Source: RPQJ01 sp963698735
Lineage (GTDB): Bacteria; Pseudomonadota; Gammaproteobacteria; Steroidobacterales; Steroidobacteraceae
Direction of reading: 5' to 3'
DNA length: 64,000 nucleotides
NCBI GenBank assembly: GCA_963698735.1
Contig: CAVOSA010000021.1
Span: 62,001 to 126,000 of the forward strand
The number at the start of each line of letters is the position of its first letter. The stretch's first letter is position 1. Below, in pieces: positions 7,841 through 15,028 of the stretch. Under the pieces are notes generated by a model. The model made no database searches. It was not told where the DNA came from and saw only the letters and a program-made list of their open reading frames with translations. The position numbers were made by a program, and so were the translations under genes.

Positions 7841-8868
7841 AGGGCGTAGTTCTCACGGTCCCGCAGCAGCATGTCGAGCATGATCCGCTCGAGCATGACC
7901 AGAACCTCACGCTTGGTGTCACGCTGATTGTGACGGAGCCGCAGTTTCATGAGCCGTGCGCGCTGTGTTGCAGTCTTGAGCACGTGCTGGACCAGGTAGG
8001 GGTGCATTCTCGCACGCCGGATCATGAGCCGCTCGACCTGCGGCTGCACCTTGCGCAGGAAACGGCTCGCCTGCGGCGCATCGGGATAGTCCTCCACGGA
8101 CCCGAACACCCGCAGCAGCCGGCGGTCGTACGAACGGGCCGTGTCGACCTCGTAGCGGCGCTGCTTGCGCCGGTAGTGCTCGCGCAGCGTGCGCGTGTTT
8201 TCCGAGAGCGGCTCGATGACGTCGCGGCTGAGGCACACCGCGCGCCTGCCCTGGAGGTTGCGGATCGTCGAGTCGACGTACTCGAGCTTGCGCAGCGCGG
8301 ACCAGCCCGCGTACTGGCTGCGCCAGCGCGAATAGCGCGGCAGCCACACGGCGAAGGTCTCGGCGAAATCCTCCGTCGGGTGGCTCTGCGCATACCAGTG
8401 GCCGAGGTGCAGCACGAAACGACGGCTGCCCGGGCGCGGCGAATACCGTGTCGGGTAACGGCGCGACGCCTTGCCGAACGTTTCGCGCCACGACTTGCGC
8501 CGGCGCAGCGCAAAGGCCGTGTCGATCGCGTGCCCCGTCTCGTGGCGCAGGATGCGCATCAGCCACTTGTCGTTGCCGCCCTCCACTTCGTGCATGAAGC
8601 GGCGTTCCAGCCGCTGCAGCCGCGGATGCGCGAGGTAGAACGGAATGGCGATGCCGGGAATGCCGTCGGGAGAAAACCATTCCTCCGACAGCCAGAGGTG
8701 CGGCCGGAAACGGATGTCCTTGAGCCGCAATTCCTCGTAGAGACGCTCGATCGCCAGGTCGAGGCCAGACCGTGCCAGCGACAGGCGGAGGTCGCAGAAG
8801 CGCAGGTCGAGCAGTGCTTCGTCGTCGAGCCGGGTCCAGGCCGGCTCACGCCGACGACGACGCTTCAC
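7837..8868 (-). CDS. Putative zinc-binding metallopeptidase (PF15887-like)
   Basis: 343 residues read from a GTG at 8868 that overlaps the TGA of the upstream gene by 4 bp, so translation is probably coupled. RHETGH places the zinc motif HEXXH at His109-His113. About 50 residues on, SHPTEDFAETFAVWL matches the downstream conserved element of this peptidase family, whose members read like YA..HP.EDFAE. The C-terminal third is very basic (RRKQRRYEVDTARSYDRR; RLMIRRARMH). There is no signal peptide, so it acts in the cytoplasm. Its companions are a phosphatase/ADP-ribosylglycohydrolase-like fusion and an ATP-grasp ligase. The substrate is unknown. Confidence 0.75.
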   Translation of the reverse strand: MKRRRRREPAWTRLDDEALLDLRFCDLRLSLARSGLDLAIERLYEELRLKDIRFRPHLWLSEEWFSPDGIPGIAIPFYLAHPRLQRLERRFMHEVEGGNDKWLMRILRHETGHAIDTAFALRRRKSWRETFGKASRRYPTRYSPRPGSRRFVLHLGHWYAQSHPTEDFAETFAVWLPRYSRWRSQYAGWSALRKLEYVDSTIRNLQGRRAVCLSRDVIEPLSENTRTLREHYRRKQRRYEVDTARSYDRRLLRVFGSVEDYPDAPQASRFLRKVQPQVERLMIRRARMHPYLVQHVLKTATQRARLMKLRLRHNQRDTKREVLVMLERIMLDMLLRDRENYAL

Positions 8869-10397
8869 GCCGTCGCTCCGGGGGACGCGAGGTGCGCCAG
8901 GCACAGGCTCGCGACGGCTTCCAGCTTCTCCCGCGCCGCCAGCTTGTCGAGCTGGTCGGCGGGCAATGCGGAGAACCCGTGGCGCAACCCGTACATCGTG
9001 CCCACGAGCGCCGTGACCAGCGCGGCACCTTCGCGCATGCTGCGCCGGCCCTGCTCGATCGCCGAGTCGAAGTCGGCCGCATCGAGCACGATGCGCCGCG
9101 CCGTGGCCAGGACGTGCAGCACGTCTTTCGTGCTCCCACCCTTGTCGACGACGACGGTTGCAGTGGCTTCCGCCCGCACATCGCTGCGCAGGGGCCTGGC
9201 GTCCCAGCAGCCCGGCGCGGGCTCCGGCACAGCCTGCAACCAGGACTGCGCGGACTGGCCCTGCAGCGCACAGACCAGCATCGCGGCATAGAAACGGCAG
9301 GTGTCGAGCACCAGCGGCGACTGGTGCGTGGTGCGCGAACATTCAGCCGCCAACGCGATGGCAGCCGCGGGATCGTTGCCCGCATACAGCGCCGCCGCCA
9401 GCACGCGCGGCAGGCTCGTGGCCGAGGCGTCTTTCGGATCGTGCGAACCGGCCATCGGCAGGCCGCGCCACCGATACGTGGCAAGTGCCCTGGCGACGTC
9501 GGCTGCCGCGCCGGCTTCGCCGGGCTCGCCGGTCGCCGTCAGTTCGCCGTCCTTGTACCAGCGCCAGTACCGTTCGATCTGGTCGCGCGCGTCGCAGCGC
9601 CCGACCGTGAACAGGCTTGCGGCCAGTCCGAGCGTCAACGCCGTGTGCTGGGTCCAGACGAGGCTCGATGCCTTGCCTGCGGCAGCGGCCCGCGCCGCGC
9701 CCAGTGCATCGCCGAGCGCCAAACCGTGCCAGCCGCCGCGCACGCGTTCCGCGAGCGATACGCCGCCGGTGGCACCTTGCGCCCCCTGCGTTGCAGCGAG
9801 GCGCAACGGGCCGCCAGGCAGCCGGCGCGCGAACCCGGGCTGCAATGGCGCCCACGTGCGCACGAACTCGGTTTGTTCTTCCGTCTCGGGCACGCACGGC
9901 CACACACTCGAACGCGATGACTGCCGCCAGAAATCGGCGAGCTCATCGAGTGCGGCGGCGCCGCCTCCTGGATTGCGCTCGGCCAGCCAGCATCCCGCAG
10001 CCATCGAACTGCGGCCGATGCCCGCACGACAGTGCATGTACACGCTGTGGCCCGCGTCGAGCGCGCCATCGATCATGGCAAGGATGCGCCCCATGGTTTC
10101 GCGTTCGGCCGGGACGCCGTGGTCCAGGATCGGTTCGCGCAGGTATTCGACCCGGAGTCCGGCCGGGGTCTCGAACGGCAGCAGCATTTCGTACGCAGGC
10201 GTCTCGTCCACTGCCGTGAGGTCGATGAAGCACGTTATGCCCGACTCCAGGAACCGGCGCAGGCGGTCCATCGCCTCGGCGCGCGAGCGCGAACCAGGAT
10301 GCTCGCCGACCAGCAGCCGCCCGGGAACGACCCAGTACGACGCCTTGACGGGCCTCGACGGCGACAGCTCAGGGTCGTTGATGGGTGTCGGTGTCAC
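8865..10397 (-). CDS. Fusion: dual-specificity phosphatase + degenerate ADP-ribosylglycohydrolase-like domain
   Basis: About 510 residues from a GTG at 10397 (a TTG at 10415 with AGGGG upstream is an alternative). Domain 1 (about 15-165) is a cysteine phosphatase: His-Cys123-Arg-Ala-Gly-Ile-Gly-Arg-Ser is a complete CX5R loop, with a possible general-acid Asp upstream (PILDHGV). Domain 2 (about 195-500) follows the ADP-ribosylglycohydrolase fold: GLALGDALGA, THQSPLVLDTCRFYAAML and a final ALVTALVGTMYG helix. The metal-binding acidic motifs are lost: the TDDT position reads Trp248-Thr-Gln-His-Thr, and the GGDTDT position reads SMREGA. Domain 2 is therefore probably non-catalytic or binding only. 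First gene of the coupled operon. Confidence 0.75.
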   Translation of the reverse strand: MTPTPINDPELSPSRPVKASYWVVPGRLLVGEHPGSRSRAEAMDRLRRFLESGITCFIDLTAVDETPAYEMLLPFETPAGLRVEYLREPILDHGVPAERETMGRILAMIDGALDAGHSVYMHCRAGIGRSSMAAGCWLAERNPGGGAAALDELADFWRQSSRSSVWPCVPETEEQTEFVRTWAPLQPGFARRLPGGPLRLAATQGAQGATGGVSLAERVRGGWHGLALGDALGAARAAAAGKASSLVWTQHTALTLGLAASLFTVGRCDARDQIERYWRWYKDGELTATGEPGEAGAAADVARALATYRWRGLPMAGSHDPKDASATSLPRVLAAALYAGNDPAAAIALAAECSRTTHQSPLVLDTCRFYAAMLVCALQGQSAQSWLQAVPEPAPGCWDARPLRSDVRAEATATVVVDKGGSTKDVLHVLATARRIVLDAADFDSAIEQGRRSMREGAALVTALVGTMYGLRHGFSALPADQLDKLAAREKLEAVASLCLAHLASPGATA

Positions 10398-10490
10398 CCT
10401 GCCATGATAATTCAACGGGCCCCTGCAACGGGGTGCGACCTCCGGTGCGGCTGTGAGAGACTTGGGTCAACGTTCCAGGGGAGAACTCCG

Positions 10491-11939
10491 TTGCTGAAAC
10501 AGCTGGCAGCCCGCAAGTCCGTGGCTGCGATCAACCGCGAGATCGAGTCCGGGCCCAAGCTGAACCGCGTACTGGACCGTCGAGCGCTGACCTCGGTCGG
10601 CCTGGGGTCGATGATCGGCAGCGGCATATTCGTCCTGACGGGCACCGTGGCCGCCCAGCACACGGGCCCCGCCGTCACCCTCGCCTTCCTCGTGGCCGCC
10701 ATCGGCTGCGGCCTGGCGGCCCTCTGCTACGCCGAACTGGCCTCGATGATCCCGATTTCGGGCAGCGCCTACAGCTACACCTACGCGACGCTTGGCGAAG
10801 GCGTGGCCTGGTTCGTCGGCTGGAACCTCGCACTGGAATACGTGATGTCGGGTGCGGCCGTCGCCGTCGGATGGTCAGGCTACGTCGTCAACCTGCTCGC
10901 CGAGTTCGGCCTCCATCTGCCCGACGCGCTCACCAATGCGCCGCTCGGCAAGGGCACAGACAATCACCTGGTGACGACGGGTGCCCTGGTCAACGTGCCG
11001 GCCGTGCTCATCGTCGCGCTGCTCACGTGGGTCTGCTACATCGGCGTGAAGCATTCGACCCGCGTCAACAACGTGATGGTGATCATCAAGGTCCTGATCA
11101 TCGTCCTGTTCATCGCGGTCGGCATCAAGTACGTGTCACCTGACCTCTGGCAGCCCTACCTTCCCGCCAACACCGGCACCTCGGGACATTTCGGATTCAG
11201 CGGCATCATGCAGGGCGCCGCGATCATCTTCTTCGCCTACATCGGCTTCGACCAGGCCGCGACGACGGCGCAGGAAGCGCGCAATCCGCAGCGCGACGTG
11301 CCGTGGGGCATCATCGCCGCGCTGATCATCTCGACGACGCTGTATGTAACGATGTCTGCCGTGATGACGGGCATGGTGTCGTACACGGAACTGAACGTCG
11401 CCGCGCCGGTCGCCGTCGCGCTCGACGCGCATCCGGAACTGAAGTGGCTCGGACTGCCGGTCAAGATCGGCGCGATCGTGGGCCTCACGTCGGTGATCCT
11501 CATGTCGCTGCTCGGCCAGCCACGCATTTTCATGGCGATGTCGCGCGACGGCCTGCTGCCGCCGGCGATGCAGAAAGTGCACCCGAAATACCGCACGCCG
11601 CACGTGGCGACGATCGTCACGGGCGTGGTGGCCGCGTTCTTCGCCGGCGTCTTTCCGCTCGACGTGCTCGGCGAGCTGATCTCGATCGGCATCCTGCTCG
11701 CGTTCACCGCCGTGTGCGCCGGCGTCGTCGTGCTGCGTCGCACGCAGCCCGACACGCCGCGTCCGTTCCGCGTGCCGTTCGCCACGTTCACTGGCGTGGC
11801 TGGCGTGTTCGTCTGCCTCGCCATGACGGCCTTCCTGCCGCACGACACGTGGATCCGGCTGGCGGTGTGGACGGCTATCGGTTTCCTCATCTACTTCCTG
11901 TACGGCTACAAGCATTCGCGGATCCGGCAGCAGGTCTGA
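10491..11939 (+). CDS. APC-family amino acid permease
   Basis: 482 residues. The TTG at 10491 is chosen because AGGGGAG lies 7 bp upstream and it gives the normal cytoplasmic N-terminus before TM1; the upstream part of the frame overlaps the opposite gene. TM1 has the broken-helix substrate motif GLGSMIGSGIFVLTG, and about 12 hydrophobic segments follow. FAYIGFDQAATTAQEARNPQ is the TM6 region typical of the cationic amino acid transporter (YfnA/CAT-like) branch. It probably imports amino acids by proton symport or exchange; the substrate cannot be read from sequence. It diverges from the phosphatase-fusion gene across less than 100 bp. Confidence 0.9.
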   Translation: MLKQLAARKSVAAINREIESGPKLNRVLDRRALTSVGLGSMIGSGIFVLTGTVAAQHTGPAVTLAFLVAAIGCGLAALCYAELASMIPISGSAYSYTYATLGEGVAWFVGWNLALEYVMSGAAVAVGWSGYVVNLLAEFGLHLPDALTNAPLGKGTDNHLVTTGALVNVPAVLIVALLTWVCYIGVKHSTRVNNVMVIIKVLIIVLFIAVGIKYVSPDLWQPYLPANTGTSGHFGFSGIMQGAAIIFFAYIGFDQAATTAQEARNPQRDVPWGIIAALIISTTLYVTMSAVMTGMVSYTELNVAAPVAVALDAHPELKWLGLPVKIGAIVGLTSVILMSLLGQPRIFMAMSRDGLLPPAMQKVHPKYRTPHVATIVTGVVAAFFAGVFPLDVLGELISIGILLAFTAVCAGVVVLRRTQPDTPRPFRVPFATFTGVAGVFVCLAMTAFLPHDTWIRLAVWTAIGFLIYFLYGYKHSRIRQQV

Positions 11940-12032
11940 CCTGCGCGCCTGCAGCGTCCGGTGGCGGCTGTTCGTCGCTGCTGGGCGCTTTGCTTTTTGC
12001 GGATGTGCGGGAAGTGTGCGTCAGGAGTGGTA

Positions 12033-12163
12033 GCGGGCGGTCGATCCGGGGCCTTTCCCAGAGCTTGGAAAGGCAGACACGCGCTCTGGGAAAGGCCCCG
12101 GACCGACCGCTCGCGATTCAGCGCCTGAGCAATTTCCCGGCACGCCGGAAAATTGCACGGCGC
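12033..12163 (-). repeat. Dispersed palindromic repeat, copy A (two hairpins)
   Basis: Read on the minus strand, this 131-bp element begins GCGCCGTGCAAT and holds a small hairpin (12129-12156, 12-bp arms with one mismatch, 4-nt loop) and a large one. The large hairpin has 30-bp arms at 12035-12064 and 12082-12111, 28 of 30 matching and both differences G-T compatible. The loop reads TGTCTGCCTTTCC on the minus strand. Copy B at 18095-18225 has the same order and the same 18-base core GCGCGTGTCTGCCTTTCC, but different stem bases that still pair. No transposase is nearby. Confidence 0.8.
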
Positions 12164-12708
12164 AAGCAGCGTTGCAGATGCGCCTACGGACAGTGAGACG
12201 CGCAGTCAGTTGCATGACCGTCGGTGGAATGCAGGACCGCAGAAGTAGCGGCAAGGCCGCGGGCAAGACCCAAAGCTCTGCCGCCAAATTGCGTTGGCAC
12301 TTCTTCGCCGACGCCGGATCCATAACCTGCGTGCCGAAAGCAGACCCTCTAGGCCCGTTAACGACCGAGGCCGTGTGAAAACGCCAAGCCAAATTCACGA
12401 CAGTGGCATTCTTTGTGACTCTTTCTACCCGAATCGAGAAGCATCGAATCTACGACCGCGAAATTGACGGTGGACCATGCGTCTCGCGCGAGTGGAGCGC
12501 GTCTTCACACGGCCTCGACCCACAGCAGAAGTTCGTCGCGCTACAAAGCAGGCGCTCAAAGTCCAATTGAGGCGCCGGCGTAGCGCGAAGCACGGAGCGA
12601 ACCGGCAGGCGCAGCTTGTCGGCGGTCCGCTCGAAGCTCCTGACCGCGCTGCCCAGGCGAGCGACGCGAGCGCACAGATTCGAACGGTGCCCTGCGGACG
12701 GCGTCCGG
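12164..12708. other. Non-coding stretch without a recognisable gene
   Basis: About 545 bp between repeat copy A and the 3' end of the FadL-type gene. Short frames occur on both strands but none has a family motif or a convincing start, and the sequence looks less GC-rich and less codon-biased than the flanking genes. It may be decayed DNA that accumulated next to the repeat. I see no promoter, RNA gene or insertion sequence in it. Confidence 0.5.
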
Positions 12709-14031
12709 TCACAAGGCCCAGTTGCCGTACACGGTCAGCACGACGGACAGCGTCTGGTCGTACCCACCCACCAGGTTGCCGCGCCCGCCGAGCACCGGGG
12801 GCAGCGTGCTGCGCTTGTCCACGTCGATGTTGCCGCCGTAGAGCAGCTCGCCCGTGAAGCCCCACTTGAATGATTCGCTGGCCTGGCGTTCGCCGCCGGC
12901 ACCAAGCCGCCACGTTGAGTTGACCGGGAACAGCGGCGAGACGTCTTTGCCGTCCTGGAACCCGGAGTCGTAGGCGAGGCCGGCGTTCACTTTCCACTGG
13001 CTGTTCGTGCGGTACTGGGCGCCCACCGCGACGTGCCAGGTGTCGTCAAACGACAGTGGGTTGGTGAGGCTGAGCGGGTTCTGCGTGTTGTCGATGCCGA
13101 TCTCGACCTCGCCGAACTCCGACCAGTCCTGCCAGCCGACGTTGCCCATGAGGGCCCAGCGGTCGCTGATCTCCGTGTACACGCTCCCCATCACCTGCTG
13201 CGGCACCTTGGCGCCGACAGCCACGCGTGCATCGAGCAGGCCACGCGACTGCAGCAGCGCGGTCAGGATCGGGCCGGTCCCCGAGAATTTCGCACGGCCG
13301 CTGAAATCGAGGTCGATCTGCGACGTGTACGTGAGCCCCAGGCGCGTGCCCGGCACCGGCTCGTACAGCACGCCGACATTGCCGCCCCAGCCCCAGGTGT
13401 TGTCGTCGATCTCGAGCCGCCCGTCGCTCAGCGACGGCACCGCGTTGTTGATCGCTACCTGCTGGTCGAACATGCCGTACATGCCGTTGATGCCCGCGCC
13501 GAGCGACAGCTTGTCGTTCACGCGATACGCGATCGACGGCATGACGGACACGCCGACGAGGTCGCCGACCTGCACGCGGTAGCGACCCACCCAGTCGTCT
13601 TCGTAGTCCAGCATGGAACCGAAGTTGCCAGCCACGGCGAAGCCCAGCGCGAGATCGGGCGACACGCGATGCGTCAGGAAGGCGCCGCCGCCCGGGACGT
13701 ACCCGTTCGAGCCGATGGCGCGGCCGCCGTCGCCACTGCCCAAGCCCGGCGAGGTGGCGCCATCGATCGCGAACTGCGTGTTCAGCCACATCAGTTGGCC
13801 GCCGACGAGCACCTGCGTACCGTCGAGGCGCGTCATGCCGGCCGGATTCGTGAACGCGGTGGAGGCGTCCTGCGCGCGTGCGGCATAGCCCGCCGCCGCC
13901 AGACCCGGTTCGGCCGTGCCGAATTCGTAGAGCAGCAGCCCGCCGGCCTGGGCGGTGCTGGCGATGAGGGCTGTCGCCGCGAATGCAGCCGCCAATGAGC
14001 CTGCCAGAACTGCCCTGCGTACCTCGGTCAT
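12709..14031 (-). CDS. FadL/OMPP1/TodX-type outer-membrane transporter
   Basis: 440 residues from the ATG at 14031, with AGAGG 7 bp upstream. A signal peptide (MTEVRRAVLAGS to ASTAQA) is followed by the FadL N-terminal hatch signature GLAAAGYAARAQDASTAFTN and PAGMTRLDGTQVLVG, then repeated beta strands to a C-terminal aromatic segment (TVYGNWAL). Such barrels let hydrophobic compounds, often long-chain fatty acids, cross the outer membrane. The signal peptide and upstream leader are 94% identical over 123 bp to those of the next upstream gene (14122-14949), although the mature proteins are unrelated. Confidence 0.9.
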   Translation of the reverse strand: MTEVRRAVLAGSLAAAFAATALIASTAQAGGLLLYEFGTAEPGLAAAGYAARAQDASTAFTNPAGMTRLDGTQVLVGGQLMWLNTQFAIDGATSPGLGSGDGGRAIGSNGYVPGGGAFLTHRVSPDLALGFAVAGNFGSMLDYEDDWVGRYRVQVGDLVGVSVMPSIAYRVNDKLSLGAGINGMYGMFDQQVAINNAVPSLSDGRLEIDDNTWGWGGNVGVLYEPVPGTRLGLTYTSQIDLDFSGRAKFSGTGPILTALLQSRGLLDARVAVGAKVPQQVMGSVYTEISDRWALMGNVGWQDWSEFGEVEIGIDNTQNPLSLTNPLSFDDTWHVAVGAQYRTNSQWKVNAGLAYDSGFQDGKDVSPLFPVNSTWRLGAGGERQASESFKWGFTGELLYGGNIDVDKRSTLPPVLGGRGNLVGGYDQTLSVVLTVYGNWAL

Positions 14032-14069
14032 GATCGATCCTCTGATGGTTTGCAACTGACTGAACCGGA
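13947..14069 (-). repeat. Duplicated leader and signal-peptide block, copy 1
   Basis: 123 bp covering the signal-peptide codons, ribosome-binding site and 5' leader of the FadL-type gene. It matches 14865-14987 with 7 differences, at a constant offset of 918 bp. Confidence 0.9.
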
Positions 14070-14121
14070 CGCAATCGTGAACGCGATCGGACACGCAGAT
14101 CAAATACTCGTGGACCAGAGA

Positions 14122-14949
14122 CTAGCGCGGGAACAGCAGCGTCATCGTGAAGCGGAGCCCGAAGCCTTCCGGGCCGCTGTCGGGGCTTTCGAGCCAGTAC
14201 CGCACGCCGCCGCCCAGGCTGACCAGCTGGGTGCCAAAACGCATCAGCCTTGAGACGCTGGCGTTGACTGGCACCGACCACTGCTCGTTCTCCCAGTCGT
14301 AGCTCGACTCGGTGTTGACGGCGAACGTCCACTGTGTCGGCGTGGTGTAGGTGAGGAACGGCTGCAGGAAGGTCGCGTTGACGTCGGCACGATCGCCGTC
14401 ACCCGCGAACGACCAGAGGTGGTTGGCGAGCACGCCGCGCGTCCAGCCGTTCGATTGCTTCAGCACCACGGCCGTCGGGCCCGCGCCCCACTTGTCGGTC
14501 GTCAGCAGGTCGTTCGAGCCGGTCGGCAGCAGCAGCACCGGGCCGGCGCCCCAGATCCAGCCCGAAGCCGTCGGCGCCTTGGGCGAGAAGAAGATGCTCT
14601 GGACCACGTCGCCGGTCCCAGTTTGCGTTCCGGCGCCCGGGAAGATGTCCGACTGCCGCACCACCGGCAGGATAGTGCGCGAGATCAGGTTCCACTCGTC
14701 GTTCAGGTCAAGAGGGATGACTGGCTGCACGTTGAGCAGCCAGCGGTCGCCGTCGTCGGCCGGGCCGATGTCCTGGTCGTAGTTCAGTTGCAGCGGCACG
14801 CTGATCAGCGCTGCGACCGGGTTCGACAGCTGCATCGCGAGGCTGGTCTCGTACGCCTCGTCCGCCTGGGCGGTGCTGGCGATGAGGGCTGTCGCAGCGA
14901 ATGCAGCCGTCGCTGAGCCTGCCAGAACTGCCCTGCGTACCTCGGTCAT
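14122..14949 (-). CDS. Outer-membrane-type protein of the family often labelled 'neuromedin U'
   Basis: 275 residues from the ATG at 14949, with AGAGG upstream. A signal peptide ends at ASTAQA; the mature part begins DEAYETSLAMQLSNPVAAL. Characteristic segments are ISVPLQLNYDQDIGP, SRTILPVVRQSDIFPGAG, GWIWGAGPVLLLPTGS and a barrel-like end, LRFTMTLLFPR with terminal hydrophobic residues. Databases often carry the misleading name neuromedin U for this bacterial family; it is most likely an outer-membrane barrel of unknown substrate. It lies upstream of the FadL-type gene (90 bp gap), and they may be co-regulated through their duplicated leaders. Confidence 0.75.
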   Translation of the reverse strand: MTEVRRAVLAGSATAAFAATALIASTAQADEAYETSLAMQLSNPVAALISVPLQLNYDQDIGPADDGDRWLLNVQPVIPLDLNDEWNLISRTILPVVRQSDIFPGAGTQTGTGDVVQSIFFSPKAPTASGWIWGAGPVLLLPTGSNDLLTTDKWGAGPTAVVLKQSNGWTRGVLANHLWSFAGDGDRADVNATFLQPFLTYTTPTQWTFAVNTESSYDWENEQWSVPVNASVSRLMRFGTQLVSLGGGVRYWLESPDSGPEGFGLRFTMTLLFPR

Positions 14950-14987
14950 GGTCGATCCTCTGATGGTTTGCAACTGACTGCCCCGGA
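14865..14987 (-). repeat. Duplicated leader and signal-peptide block, copy 2
   Basis: Matches 13947-14069 at 116 of 123 positions. It spans the first ~28 codons and about 38 bp upstream of the ATG, including AGAGGATCG and TGCAAACCATC on the coding strand. Confidence 0.9.
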
Positions 14988-15028
14988 CTCCGCGACCACC
15001 GCCACTGGCGCACACGTACGAAGCGCGG

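Noticed and set aside
12172..12378. Short plus-strand frame in the non-coding stretch
   Set aside because: 68 residues with no family motif, no ribosome-binding site, and no support on either side; also overlaps other short frames on the opposite strand.
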